A DNA stretch of 64,000 nucleotides from an uncultured Christensenellaceae bacterium (GCA_910586825.1 CAJUJF010000002.1:62001-126000), one strand, 5' to 3'; positions 44,854 to 54,973 are shown, counted from the first letter of the stretch. Notes: generated by a model from the letters alone, not told the origin. Numbers and translations: made by a program.

Positions 44854-46007
44854 AACTCTATGACTTCCAGCGCCGCAACCGCTTCTTCGACGAGCGCTTC
44901 GATATCGAGCTTGCCCTCCTCTTCCTCGATAAAGGACAGCTTCGGTTTGATCGCAGGAAATTCCGGCAGAAATACCGTACAGCAATCTTCGAAAGGAAGC
45001 ACGGAAGTATCGTAGGTGCCGATTTTTTTCGAAAGCGCAATGATCTCGTTTTTGTCGAATCCTACGAGCGGACGGAGAACGGGCAGTTTTACGACGGCGT
45101 TTGAAGAAGTGATTCCCTCGATCGTCTGACTTGCGACCTGACCGAGACTTTCGCCCGTGATCAGACATTGATCCTTTTTCTTCTCCGCAACGCGTTCCGC
45201 AATGCGGAACATGAAGCGGCGCAAAAGCGTAACGTTGAGTTCGGCGGCGCATTTTTTGTGGATCTCCTCCTGAATATGCGTGACGCTTGCCGTTGTCAGC
45301 CGCGCCGTTCCCGCATATCGGGAGAGCAATTTCCCCAATTCGACGACCCTATCTTTCGCCTGCTCGTTCGTATAGGGATAACTGTGAAAATGCAGGTAGT
45401 CCACCGACATTCCGCGTTTCGCCATCATATAGCCCGCAACGGGCGAATCGATCCCGCCGGAAATGAGAAGCAAGCCCTTTCCGGAAGTCCCCACGGGCAT
45501 GCCGCCCGCGCCCTCGTAAAATTTACCGAACACGAGCGCGGTTCCGTTTTCGCGCACGTCGATATACACGTGAGACTGCGGCGCATGCACGTCTACTTTC
45601 AACGCGGGATTTTCCGCCAGCAATCTCCCGCCGATTTCCGCGTTGATTTCCATGGAAGTACGCGGAAATTTCTTGTCGGCGCGGTGGGTATCCACTTTGA
45701 ACGTTCCCGATTCGGGCGCGACCGTTTTCGCCGCCGAATAGATGCTTTCCATTTCGGCGGGTACGCTCAGCCCCAGCGAATAAGAATGTACGCCGAATAC
45801 GCGGGAAAGGCGCGCCATGATCTCGTCCGTAAAATCTTCGTTGAACTTCGCAACCAGATACCGCCCGCTCGTACGGTGCAATTCATGGCGGATCCCTTTC
45901 AGCGCCCGTTCCAAATTCACCGAAAATACGCGCTCGAAATAGCCGCGGTTCTTGCCCTTTAAATGGATTTCCGCATAGCGGATAATAATTACTTTTTCCG
46001 TGTCCAT
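44850..46007 (-). CDS. thiI: tRNA 4-thiouridine synthase ThiI (short form)
   Basis: 385 residues. A ferredoxin-like and THUMP region binds tRNA (residues ~1-165), then a PP-loop ATPase with LLISGGIDSPVAGYM. There is no C-terminal rhodanese domain, so sulfur must come directly from a cysteine desulfurase, which is encoded just upstream; the pair resembles Bacillus NifZ-ThiI. The start is ATG 46007, which overlaps the desulfurase stop (TGATG). A longer frame from 46364 lies antiparallel to known motifs inside the desulfurase gene and is rejected. Confidence 0.94.
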   Translation of the reverse strand: MDTEKVIIIRYAEIHLKGKNRGYFERVFSVNLERALKGIRHELHRTSGRYLVAKFNEDFTDEIMARLSRVFGVHSYSLGLSVPAEMESIYSAAKTVAPESGTFKVDTHRADKKFPRTSMEINAEIGGRLLAENPALKVDVHAPQSHVYIDVRENGTALVFGKFYEGAGGMPVGTSGKGLLLISGGIDSPVAGYMMAKRGMSVDYLHFHSYPYTNEQAKDRVVELGKLLSRYAGTARLTTASVTHIQEEIHKKCAAELNVTLLRRFMFRIAERVAEKKKDQCLITGESLGQVASQTIEGITSSNAVVKLPVLRPLVGFDKNEIIALSKKIGTYDTSVLPFEDCCTVFLPEFPAIKPKLSFIEEEEGKLDIEALVEEAVAALEVIEF

Positions 46008-47128
46008 CAACCCGTCGTCTCCTTCAATTCGCGCGCCGCGCGGTTCATCAGCTCGGCGGCACGCAAAATTTCCTCTTCCGTCGTTTCGGAAGAAAAGCTC
46101 GCGCGCAGAACGCCGTCGAGCGTTTTTCCGTCCCAGCCGCAGGCTTCCAACACGCGGCTGTGCGGCTTTTTCGAACTGCAAGCGCTTCCCGTACCGATCA
46201 CGACGCCGCCGTCCCAAAGCATGCGCTGCAACACTTCGCCGCGCAGACCGACGGCGGAAACCGTAAGAATGTACGGCGAACCGTCTTCCGGCGACAACCG
46301 CGTATAGAAAGAACGGTCGAGCCGCCCCCACAACAGTTCGCGGAATCCCGCCAAACGGCTGCACGTCTGTTTCAGGTTTTCGATTTTTTCTTCCGCCGCG
46401 AAGCGGAAACAGGCGATTCCGAAAGTATTCTCCGTGCCGCTTCGCAAGCCGCCTTCCTGCCCCCCGCCGAAGACAAAGGGCTGCAAGGTTGTTTTTTTTC
46501 GTTTGATAAGCGCGCCCGTCCCCTTCAATCCGCCGATTTTATGCGCGCTGACGGAATAGAAGTCAACGTGATCGTTAAGCCGCACGGAAATTTTTCCGAA
46601 CGCCTGCACGCCGTCGCTGTGAAATACCGCGCGGGGATTCTTTTCTTTCACGAGACGGGCAAGCCTCGCGATATCGTTTACCGCGCCCGTCTCGTTGTTG
46701 ACGTGTACGACGCTGACAAGCGAAGTCTTCTCGTCTACAAGCGATAAAAGCGCCTCTTCGTTTACCGTTCCGCTTCGGGTTACGGGCGCGAATCGCGGCT
46801 CGACGCCGCGATTTTTCAGTTCGACAAACGACTGATGCATCGCCGCGTGCTCTCCCGCGCTCGTGACGGCGTTCCCCCGTTTTGCGCAGGAAAACACGGC
46901 GTGATTGTCCGCTTCCGTCCCGCATGACGTGAAAACCGCTTCGAAAGCGGCAGGATCGGCAACGCACGATACGATCCTTTCCCGCGCAAGGCGTAACTCC
47001 CGCGCAACGGCGTCGCCGCCGCGGTACCGTGCGGAAGGGTTATAAAAATTTTCCTTCAAAAAAGTTTCGGCGCGAGCAAGAGCGACTGCGCTCGGACAAG
47101 TCGTCGCCGCGTTATCGAGATAGATCAT
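46007..47128 (-). CDS. Cysteine desulfurase (NifS/NifZ-like)
   Basis: 373 residues, PLP enzyme releasing sulfur from Cys. It begins IYLDNAATT; the PLP lysine is in SAHKIGGLKGTG and the persulfide cysteine in GTGSACSSKKPHSRVL. Its overlap with thiI points to a dedicated tRNA-thiolation role. It follows the small membrane protein gene with a four-base overlap and is near the end of the arginine operon. Confidence 0.95.
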   Translation of the reverse strand: MIYLDNAATTCPSAVALARAETFLKENFYNPSARYRGGDAVARELRLARERIVSCVADPAAFEAVFTSCGTEADNHAVFSCAKRGNAVTSAGEHAAMHQSFVELKNRGVEPRFAPVTRSGTVNEEALLSLVDEKTSLVSVVHVNNETGAVNDIARLARLVKEKNPRAVFHSDGVQAFGKISVRLNDHVDFYSVSAHKIGGLKGTGALIKRKKTTLQPFVFGGGQEGGLRSGTENTFGIACFRFAAEEKIENLKQTCSRLAGFRELLWGRLDRSFYTRLSPEDGSPYILTVSAVGLRGEVLQRMLWDGGVVIGTGSACSSKKPHSRVLEACGWDGKTLDGVLRASFSSETTEEEILRAAELMNRAARELKETTG

Positions 47129-47730
47129 TTTCGTACAAACTTATTCACGCCCGCCGCGCGGACGAGATATTCCAACAACATTTTACGGCATTCGAGGATA
47201 TACAGTTCTTTGCCCAAAGTATCCGACTGCAAAATATAGATAAATTCTTTCCCTTCCGAAGGTTCGCGGTTTGGCGTTAAAAATTTCGGTTTCTTTCCGC
47301 GTTGCCCCGACAAAGTATCCCGATACGAATCGCTTTCGCAATATCCGATTTTTAGAATCGAATCCGATTTCAGAATAAGCAGAAACTTCCGCCTGCGCCC
47401 GTTAAAAACTTTGGTTACCCGCAATTCGTCTTCCACAAACACGTAGTCGTAACTGATGTTAAACCGCTTTTTCAGAATCCAGAAGACGACGCCGATCGCG
47501 CCAATCGAAACAATCCAAAGACACCATATCAGAATAGAAAGCGTCGGATTTATGTCCTCTTTCTGCGCCTGATCGATCATGCTCGGCACGAAGAGAAAGG
47601 ATAAAAATACCCCGAACGCGGCAAAGACAAAAAAGATAATACCGGCGATATGAAACACTTGAAACATCTTCGCCTCTTTTTTTTGTCTTGCGGACCCCGC
47701 GCTCTCTTCGTAAAACTTGCTTTCCGCCAT
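47125..47730 (-). CDS. Small membrane protein with PH-like C-terminal region (DUF6106-like)
   Basis: 201 residues. Two helices (~24-48 and ~66-86), then a soluble region YDYVFVEDELRVTKVFNGRRRKFLL that resembles the family I remember as DUF6106 (unverified). The function is unknown. The ATG shares a base with the carB-dapF stop (TAATG), and the gene overlaps the desulfurase start, so it is translated within the arginine operon. A second protein of similar architecture but little identity is at 59395-59856. Confidence 0.72.
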   Translation of the reverse strand: MAESKFYEESAGSARQKKEAKMFQVFHIAGIIFFVFAAFGVFLSFLFVPSMIDQAQKEDINPTLSILIWCLWIVSIGAIGVVFWILKKRFNISYDYVFVEDELRVTKVFNGRRRKFLLILKSDSILKIGYCESDSYRDTLSGQRGKKPKFLTPNREPSEGKEFIYILQSDTLGKELYILECRKMLLEYLVRAAGVNKFVRK

Positions 47731-50700
47731 TAAAATTCCACCTTGCCCTCGTATACTTTTACCACGTTCCCCGCAAGCGTTACCTTTCCGCTCGTGTAAT
47801 AGCGCACGATCAGATCGCCGCCGCGGACTTTTACCGTAATATCGATGTCCGGCTTACAGAACCCGTTGAGCACGCCGGCGACCGCGGCGGCAGCCGCGCC
47901 CGTACCGCAGGCGAGCGTTTCGCCGTTCCCCCGCTCCCAGACGCGCATTTTCAAAGTACTGTCGTTAACGACGCGAATGAATTCGACGTTCGTCTTTTCG
48001 GGGAAATATTTGCTGTTTTCGATCTTCGCGCCGAGGGTTTCGACCGGAATATCGTCCACTTTGTCGCAGAATATTACACAATGGGGATTTCCGAGGTTGA
48101 CAAGCGTAACGCGATACTCCCTGCCGTCGATCTCCATCGGCTGGTTTACGATCCGTTCGCCCTTCCACACGGAGGGAATTTTCTCCCCGTCAAGCACCGC
48201 TTCTCCCAGTTTGACGCTCGCGCTCGTAACGGCGCCGCCGAAAGAATATACGCTCACCTCTTTGACGCCGCTCATCGTTTCGATCATCATGGTGTCCTTC
48301 GGCACGATCTGTTTTTCGTAAAGGTATTTGGCAACGCAACGGATCGCGTTCCCCGCCATCTTGCCTTCGGTCCCGTCCTGATTGTAAATCCTCATCTTCG
48401 CGTCGGCAATGTCCGATTTCTCTATGAGAACGATCCCGTCGCCGCCGATGCCGTAATGCCGTTCGACAAAATTGATCGCAAGCGATTCGGGACAAGTGAT
48501 CTTCCCCTCCATGTCCTCGAAATAGATGTAATCGTTCCCGCAGGACTGCATCTTGGTGAACTGCAATTCCGTTTTCTTGGTGCGAAGCGCGTTGATATCG
48601 ACGAGCTCCGTATTGTATTCCGTAAATTTACTCGCAACGATATCGCAGAGCGCGTTCGCCGTGTCGAGCGAAGTCAGCACGGTGATTCCCAGCAAAATCG
48701 CATGGTGGTGAAGTTCGATATAGTCCGCAATCGAATCGACGTCCGTTTTTCCCGTGTAGATGATATAATCGATCTTGCCCTCGTCCATCAATTTGCAGAC
48801 CTGTTTCGTCGCTTTCAAACGCTCCACAACCGTAACGTCGATCCCCAAATCGGAAATCACTTTCGCGGTTCCGGCAGTCGCGTACAGATTACAGCCGAGA
48901 TCGGCGAATTTCTTTGCGATCGAAACGAGTTCAAACTTATCCTGATCGTTTACGGTGAAATAGACGCCGACCGGTTTTTCGGGCGTGGGATGGCACATTT
49001 TGAAGCCCGCGGAAACAAGCCCCTTAAACAGCGCCTCTTCGATCGTTTTTCCGATCCCGAGTACTTCGCCCGTCGATTTCATCTCCGGACCGAGCTGAGA
49101 GTTCACGTCGTTCAGTTTTTCAAAACTGAATACGGGAACTTTGACGGCGACGTAAGGAGAGTTTGGATACAATCCCGTACCGTATCCCAACCGTTTCAGT
49201 TTTGCGCCCGTCATGATTTTCGTCGCAAGCTCCACCATCGGCACGCCGGTCACTTTGGAAATATACGGAATCGTACGCGACGCGCGCGGATTGACTTCGA
49301 TCACGTACAGCCGGTTTTGATAAATGAGATACTGTATGTTGATCAGTCCCTTCGTTTTCAAAGAAAGCGCAAGCTGCGTAGAAATGTCCACGATATTGCG
49401 AAGCATCGCATCGCTGAGATGGTACGGCGGATATACCGCGATCGAATCGCCCGAATGCACGCCCGCGCGCTCGATGTGTTGCATGATTCCGGGGATCAGC
49501 ACGTCCACGCCATCGGAAATCGCGTCCACTTCCAATTCGCTGCCCATCAGATACTTGTCGCACAATACCGGATTTTCGATATGTTGCGCTAAAATCACGT
49601 CCATATAACGGGAAATATCGTTCTCCGTAAACGCAATCGTCATGTTCTGTCCGCCGATGACGTACGAAGGACGCAACAGCACCGGATAGCCGAGCCGTTC
49701 CGCCGCGGCAATCGCCTCTTCCTTCGTCATGACCGTCAGTCCCTTGGGACGGGCGATGCCGAATTTTTCGAGCAACGCGTCAAAGCGTTCGCGGTCCTCC
49801 GCCATATCGACGCTGTCCGCGCTCGTTCCGAGAATTCTGATACCCTTTTGCGCAAGATATGCGCAGAGTTTGATCGCCGTCTGTCCGCCGAACGTGATCA
49901 CGACGCCGTAAGGCTTTTCCACGTCGATCACGTTCTGCACGTCTTCGGGCGTGAGCGATTCGAAATACAGTCTGTCCGCCGTATCGAAGTCCGTCGAAAC
50001 CGTTTCGGGGTTGTTGTTGATGATTACGACTTCATAACCGAGTTCTTTCAACGTCCAAACGCAATGTACGGAAGAATAATCGAACTCGATTCCCTGTCCG
50101 ATCCGAATGGGACCCGATCCGATCACAATCACCCGCTTTTTCGTACTTGCATCGACAAAAGGCTTCGCCTCGTCGTGCGCGATCTCGTCGTAAGTCGAAT
50201 AGAAATACGGCGTCTTTGCCGAGAACTCCGCGGCGCAGGTGTCTACCATTTTGAAACATGCGCGGCGATGCGGAGGCAACTTCTCGCCGCTGATCCGCGC
50301 CAGGGCGCGATCGGGATAACCGAGCTTTTTGCCTCTTTCGTAATCTCTTTTATCGAGTTTTTTCCCGCAGATCTCTTTTTCGAACTCGACCAAATTGAGC
50401 AGTTTATTCAAAAACCAGCGATCGATCTTGGTGATATCGAAAACGGTATCGACGGAAATCCCCGCTTTTAACGCGGCAAATACGGCAAACAACCGCTCGT
50501 CCGTCGTCTTGTGCAGTTCGTTCAACAGCTCTTCTTCGCCCAATCCGACGAATTTCGGATATTCGAGCGTGTCGAGCGAAATTTCCGCGCCGCGCACCGC
50601 TTTCATGATCGCCTGTTCGAAAGAAGACCCGATCGCCATCACTTCGCCCGTCGCTTTCATGCGGGAACCGAGGCTCCTGCCGGCATAGAGGAATTTATCG

Positions 50701-51785
50701 AACGGCCATTTCGGAAGTTTTACGACGACGTAGTCGATCGCCGGTTCGAAACACGCGTACGTCTTCCCCGTAACGTCGTTTTTGATTTCGTCGAGCGTAT
50801 AGCCGAGTGCGATCTTGGTCGCAACTTTCGCAATGGGATATCCCGTTGCCTTACTCGCGAGCGCCGAAGAACGGGACACGCGGGGATTTACTTCAATCAC
50901 CGCGTATTCGAAACTGTCGGGATGAAGCGCAAACTGACAGTTGCAACCGCCCTCGATCCCAAGCTCGGTAATGATGTCGAGCGAAGCGGTGCGCAACATC
51001 TGATATTCTTTATCGGAAAGCGTCACCGCGGGCGCAAGAACGATCGAATCCCCCGTGTGTACGCCGACGGGGTCGAAGTTTTCCATCGAACACACGGTAA
51101 TGACGTTGCCCGCGCCGTCGCGCAGAACTTCGAATTCGATCTCTTTCCAGCCGCCGATATATTTTTCGATCAGCACCTGCGTAATGGGCGAGAGCATGAG
51201 ACCGTTATGGGAAATCAGACGAAGCTCTTCTTCGTCGTGCGCAACGCCGCCGCCCGCGCCGCCGAGCGTAAACGCGGGACGGACGATCACGGGATATCCG
51301 AGTTTTTCGGCGATTTCCGCGCAACCGTCCTCCGTATACGCAACGTCGGAAGGAACGACGGGCTGATGCAGTTTGTTCATGGTCTCTTTAAAGAGTTCGC
51401 GGTCCTCTGCGCGATCGATCGCATCGAGCTTCGTACCGATCAGTTTCACGCCCCATTCGTCGAGAAATCCGGACTTGGCAAGTTTGCAGCCCATGGTAAG
51501 CCCCGTCTGTCCGCCGAGAGACGCAAGCAACGAATCGGGCCGTTCTTTAATAATGATCCGCTTTAAGCTGTCTTCCGTAAGCGGTTCGAGATAAATTTCG
51601 TCCGCGAGCATTTTGTCGGTCATGATGGTGGCGGGATTGGAATTGCAAAGAACGACGTTCACGCCCGCGTCTTTCAGAACGCGGCACGCCTGCGCCCCCG
51701 CATAGTCGAATTCCGCGGCTTGTCCGATTACGATCGGTCCGGAACCGATTACAAGAACTTTTTTGATATCGCTTCTCTTAGGCAT
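47730..51785 (-). CDS. carB: Carbamoyl-phosphate synthase large chain fused to a diaminopimelate epimerase-like domain
   Basis: 1351 residues. Residues 1-~1070 are a full CarB: two ATP-grasp halves (GSGPIVIGQAAEFDYAG and GSGPIRIGQGIEFDYSS) and the MGS-type regulatory domain (GVYFTVNDQDKFE). Residues ~1074-1351 are a complete DapF fold: MQSCGNDYIYFE, YNQDGTEG, NLGNPHCVIF, WERGNGETLACGTGA. The canonical first catalytic Cys (CGNG) is Ala here (MAGNAIRC); the second Cys (LACGTG) is kept. No ribosome site or stop separates the parts. CarB makes carbamoyl phosphate; the epimerase part would make meso-DAP if active. Confidence 0.95.
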   Translation of the reverse strand: MPKRSDIKKVLVIGSGPIVIGQAAEFDYAGAQACRVLKDAGVNVVLCNSNPATIMTDKMLADEIYLEPLTEDSLKRIIIKERPDSLLASLGGQTGLTMGCKLAKSGFLDEWGVKLIGTKLDAIDRAEDRELFKETMNKLHQPVVPSDVAYTEDGCAEIAEKLGYPVIVRPAFTLGGAGGGVAHDEEELRLISHNGLMLSPITQVLIEKYIGGWKEIEFEVLRDGAGNVITVCSMENFDPVGVHTGDSIVLAPAVTLSDKEYQMLRTASLDIITELGIEGGCNCQFALHPDSFEYAVIEVNPRVSRSSALASKATGYPIAKVATKIALGYTLDEIKNDVTGKTYACFEPAIDYVVVKLPKWPFDKFLYAGRSLGSRMKATGEVMAIGSSFEQAIMKAVRGAEISLDTLEYPKFVGLGEEELLNELHKTTDERLFAVFAALKAGISVDTVFDITKIDRWFLNKLLNLVEFEKEICGKKLDKRDYERGKKLGYPDRALARISGEKLPPHRRACFKMVDTCAAEFSAKTPYFYSTYDEIAHDEAKPFVDASTKKRVIVIGSGPIRIGQGIEFDYSSVHCVWTLKELGYEVVIINNNPETVSTDFDTADRLYFESLTPEDVQNVIDVEKPYGVVITFGGQTAIKLCAYLAQKGIRILGTSADSVDMAEDRERFDALLEKFGIARPKGLTVMTKEEAIAAAERLGYPVLLRPSYVIGGQNMTIAFTENDISRYMDVILAQHIENPVLCDKYLMGSELEVDAISDGVDVLIPGIMQHIERAGVHSGDSIAVYPPYHLSDAMLRNIVDISTQLALSLKTKGLINIQYLIYQNRLYVIEVNPRASRTIPYISKVTGVPMVELATKIMTGAKLKRLGYGTGLYPNSPYVAVKVPVFSFEKLNDVNSQLGPEMKSTGEVLGIGKTIEEALFKGLVSAGFKMCHPTPEKPVGVYFTVNDQDKFELVSIAKKFADLGCNLYATAGTAKVISDLGIDVTVVERLKATKQVCKLMDEGKIDYIIYTGKTDVDSIADYIELHHHAILLGITVLTSLDTANALCDIVASKFTEYNTELVDINALRTKKTELQFTKMQSCGNDYIYFEDMEGKITCPESLAINFVERHYGIGGDGIVLIEKSDIADAKMRIYNQDGTEGKMAGNAIRCVAKYLYEKQIVPKDTMMIETMSGVKEVSVYSFGGAVTSASVKLGEAVLDGEKIPSVWKGERIVNQPMEIDGREYRVTLVNLGNPHCVIFCDKVDDIPVETLGAKIENSKYFPEKTNVEFIRVVNDSTLKMRVWERGNGETLACGTGAAAAAVAGVLNGFCKPDIDITVKVRGGDLIVRYYTSGKVTLAGNVVKVYEGKVEF

Positions 51786-51786
51786 A

Positions 51787-52848
51787 TTATTTCTCCTTCT
51801 TCATGCACGCAATAAATTCGTCGAACAAATAATTCGCGTCATGCGGTCCGCCGCACGCCTCGGGATGGAACTGAACGGTAAATGCGTTGACATCGGGATA
51901 ATCCACCCCTTCGCACGTATTGTCGTTGCCGTTTACGAAGCTGAGCTTCCCGCAAGGAAGAGAATCGCTCACCACTTCGTAACCGTGATTCTGCGAGGAA
52001 ATAAACACTCTGCCCGTGGAAAGCTGTTTTACGGGCTGGTTCGCGCCGCGGTGTCCGTACTTCATTTTACGCGTCTTTCCGCCCATGGCAAGCGCGAAGA
52101 GCTGATGCCCGAGACAGATCCCGAAAATGGGTTTCTTTCCGATCAGCTTGCGGATATTCTCGATGATCGCCGTATTTTCCGCGGGATCGCCGGGTCCGTT
52201 CGCGAGCATGATCCCGTCCGGATTGCGCTTTAACACCTCTTCGGCGGGATAATATGCGGGTACGACGGTCACGCGGCAACCGCGTTTCAAAAGTTCGCGC
52301 TCGATATTTCCTTTCGCGCCGAAATCGTAGAGCAGAACGGAAGGTCCGCCATCCTTGCCCATAACGGTGATCTCATCCGCCGTCACCGCCTGCACCGCAT
52401 TTTTTACGCGGTAAGCGTTGAGCGCCGTGAAATCTTTCAACGGGGCAAACGTTATCGCCGCGTTCATGACGCCGACTTCGCGCACGATCCGCGTCAGTTC
52501 GCGCGTATCCACGCCGTAAACCGCGGGGATTCCCTGCTCCTTCAAAAATTCTTCGACCGTGCCTTCGCAACGGAAATTCGAAGGTTTGTCGCATTTCTCG
52601 CGCACGATATATGCCGTAATCCAACTCCGTTTGCTTTCGAAATCGGAAGAAATCACTCCGTAATTCCCGATCAAAGGGAACGTATGCATTACGATTTGCC
52701 CGTAATAACTCGGATCGGTAAGCGTTTCCAGATATCCCGTCATTCCCGTGGTGAATACAAGTTCCCCCACGACTTCGCGCTCGGCGCCAAAGGAATAACC
52801 CTCGAATACTCTGCCGTTTTGCAACGTTACGTAAACTTTTTTCTCCAT
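51787..52848 (-). CDS. carA: Carbamoyl-phosphate synthase small chain
   Basis: 353 residues. It hydrolyses Gln and channels ammonia to CarB. The class-I amidotransferase nucleophile Cys is in GICLGHQLFALA, with HPEACGGP near the end giving the His-Glu pair. The stop lies one base before the carB ATG, with GGAG inside its last codons as ribosome site. Confidence 0.97.
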   Translation of the reverse strand: MEKKVYVTLQNGRVFEGYSFGAEREVVGELVFTTGMTGYLETLTDPSYYGQIVMHTFPLIGNYGVISSDFESKRSWITAYIVREKCDKPSNFRCEGTVEEFLKEQGIPAVYGVDTRELTRIVREVGVMNAAITFAPLKDFTALNAYRVKNAVQAVTADEITVMGKDGGPSVLLYDFGAKGNIERELLKRGCRVTVVPAYYPAEEVLKRNPDGIMLANGPGDPAENTAIIENIRKLIGKKPIFGICLGHQLFALAMGGKTRKMKYGHRGANQPVKQLSTGRVFISSQNHGYEVVSDSLPCGKLSFVNGNDNTCEGVDYPDVNAFTVQFHPEACGGPHDANYLFDEFIACMKKEK

Positions 52849-52873
52849 GCGTAACCTCTTCTTTTGACTCGCT

Positions 52874-53776
52874 TTATTTTAACAGCTTGCAAAGCACGGC
52901 TTTTTGTGCATGCAAACGGTTTTCCGCTTCATCGAAAATTTCGTCGGCATGCGCCTCGAAAACCTCCGCAGTGATCTCTTCGCCGCGATGCGCGGGAAGA
53001 CAGTGCTGTACCATCGCGTCTTTTTTAGCGGCGCTTAATACCTTTTCGTTGATCTGATACCCTCTGAACGCTGCCTCGCGCTTTTCCTTTTCCCCTTCCT
53101 GCCCCATGGAAGCCCAGACGTCGGTGATCAGCACGTCGGCGTCCTTTGCGGCTTCTTCCACACTCTCGGTCATGAGAAAATCCCCTTCTTTCTTCGCCCA
53201 GTCGATGAGTTCGGAATCCGGCTCGTAATCCTTGGGACAGGCGATCGAAAACTTCATGCCGGTTTTGATCGCCCCGACGATCAGGGAATTCGCCATATTG
53301 TTTCCGTCGCCGATAAAACAGGCTTTCAAGCCCGCGAACGAACCCTTGCGCTCGCGGATCGTCATCAGATCGGCAAGTACCTGACAAGGGTGACAATAGT
53401 CGGTAAGCCCGTTGATGACGGGAATCGAACCGAACCGCGCCAGGTCTTCCACTTCCTTTTGCGCGAACGTGCGGATCATGATCCCATCCAGATAACGCGA
53501 AAGTACCCGCGCGGTGTCTTCGACGGGTTCTCCGCGACCGATTTGGAGGTCGCGGTTACTCAGAAACAATGCGTAACCGCCGAGTTCGTACATACCCGTT
53601 TCAAAGGACACGCGGGTGCGCGTCGAGGATTTCTGAAAAATCATGCCCAGCTTTTTCCCGTGAAGATAATCCCCGTACACCCCTTTCTTGCGTTCGTATT
53701 TGAGCTGATCGGCAAGATTGAGTACGGAGAGGATCTCTTCGCGCGTAAGATCCATGAGTTTGAGTAAATGCTTCAT
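52874..53776 (-). CDS. argF: Ornithine carbamoyltransferase
   Basis: 300 residues. It joins carbamoyl phosphate from the downstream CarAB to ornithine. SSTRTRVSFETG binds carbamoyl phosphate, DYCHPCQ and HCLPAHRGEE are the ornithine-side motifs. The start is ATG 53776, overlapping the argD stop (ATGA); a longer frame to 53896 is inside argD. Confidence 0.97.
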   Translation of the reverse strand: MKHLLKLMDLTREEILSVLNLADQLKYERKKGVYGDYLHGKKLGMIFQKSSTRTRVSFETGMYELGGYALFLSNRDLQIGRGEPVEDTARVLSRYLDGIMIRTFAQKEVEDLARFGSIPVINGLTDYCHPCQVLADLMTIRERKGSFAGLKACFIGDGNNMANSLIVGAIKTGMKFSIACPKDYEPDSELIDWAKKEGDFLMTESVEEAAKDADVLITDVWASMGQEGEKEKREAAFRGYQINEKVLSAAKKDAMVQHCLPAHRGEEITAEVFEAHADEIFDEAENRLHAQKAVLCKLLK

Positions 53777-54936
53777 TTCAACACCTCTTTTAATATAGAA
53801 AGACCTTCGTCCATTTCCCGTTTCGTGATCGTGAGCGGCGGCACGATGCGTACTCTTCCGTGCGCAGTAAGCACCAGCAGTCCCTTTTCGAGACATTTCC
53901 GCGCAACTTCTCCCGCAGACTTATCCGCGGTAAATCCGAGCATCATTCCCATGCCCGTGACTTCCTGCACACCGTCCAGACCCTTTAATTTCGCGCGGAG
54001 ATATTCCGCTTTTCCCTGCACTTCCAATAAAAATTCTTCGCTGAGACGGGAGATCACGTTGACTGCCGCCGCGCAACAAACAGGATTTCCGCCGAACGTC
54101 GAGCCGTGTTCCCCGCGGGACAACGCATGCTCCGCCTTTCCGAAAAAGAGACACGCGCCGAGCGGCAATCCGCCCGCAATCCCTTTTGCCGTCGTCACCA
54201 GATCGGGAGAAATTTTAAAATGTTCGTAGGCGTACAGTTTTCCCGTTCTGCCGTTTCCCGTCTGCACCTCGTCGACGATAAGCAAAATATCCTTGCCCTT
54301 GCAATACCGTTCCAACTCGCGAACGAAATCCTTGTCGAGCGGAATAACGCCGCTTTCGCCCTGAACGCATTCGATGATCACCGCGCACGTGTCGGCGCCC
54401 GCAACTTGCCGGATGCTCTTCATATTCGCTTCCGCCCAATCCACGCCCGAAACGAAGGGATCGAACAACGTATGAAAGGAATCCTGCCCCGTCGCCGTAA
54501 GCGTGAACAGCGTTCTGCCGTGAAAACTGTTTTTCAGCGCGACGATCTTATGCCTGCCCTCGCCGTATTTTTTATACGAATAGGCGCGCGCCGCTTTCAG
54601 CGCGCATTCGTTCGCCTCCGCGCCCGAGTTCGCGAAAAACACCCGTTTCGCACCGGTGCGTTCGCAGAGTAACCGCATCAATTCCGCCTGCGGTTCGCAG
54701 TAGTACAGATTGCTCGCATGCTGGATCTTATCCAACTGCGAAACAACGGCTTTTTTCCATTCTTCGTCGTTCACCCCGAACACGTTTACCGCGATCCCCG
54801 CGCCAAAGTCGATATACTCCTTCCCTTCGGTATCGACGAGCGTCGCGCCTTTCCCGCCCGCCAACGCGACGGGGAAGCGGGAAAAAGTCTCCGCACCGTA
54901 AATTTCGTCTATATTTTTGATTTGTCCGAAATCCAT
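53773..54936 (-). CDS. argD: Acetylornithine aminotransferase
   Basis: 387 residues, class-III PLP aminotransferase. The PLP lysine is in TTAKGIAGGLPLGA and the Asp in LLIVDEVQTGNGRTG. Start chosen at ATG 54936, which follows AAGGAAGG. A GTG at 54981 is in frame but overlaps argB. Between the two lies a small CCTTTTC/GAAAAGG hairpin that ends at the ribosome site and may modulate argD translation. Confidence 0.95.
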   Translation of the reverse strand: MDFGQIKNIDEIYGAETFSRFPVALAGGKGATLVDTEGKEYIDFGAGIAVNVFGVNDEEWKKAVVSQLDKIQHASNLYYCEPQAELMRLLCERTGAKRVFFANSGAEANECALKAARAYSYKKYGEGRHKIVALKNSFHGRTLFTLTATGQDSFHTLFDPFVSGVDWAEANMKSIRQVAGADTCAVIIECVQGESGVIPLDKDFVRELERYCKGKDILLIVDEVQTGNGRTGKLYAYEHFKISPDLVTTAKGIAGGLPLGACLFFGKAEHALSRGEHGSTFGGNPVCCAAAVNVISRLSEEFLLEVQGKAEYLRAKLKGLDGVQEVTGMGMMLGFTADKSAGEVARKCLEKGLLVLTAHGRVRIVPPLTITKREMDEGLSILKEVLK

Positions 54937-54973
54937 AATCCTTCCTTTTCTCAAAGAAAAGGCGACCTTGTTA

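Noticed and set aside
45000..46364. Longer ThiI start at 46364
   Set aside because: The first ~119 residues are a shadow of the desulfurase gene; ATG 46007 overlaps its stop in the usual way.
48540..48566. Separate dapF start inside the carB-dapF frame
   Set aside because: No ribosome site precedes the internal ATG and the CarB frame runs straight in; the fusion reading is simpler.
47688..49592. A 634-codon plus-strand open frame
   Set aside because: It is exactly opposite the CarB-DapF gene, whose domains are unmistakable; the open antisense frame follows from codon bias.
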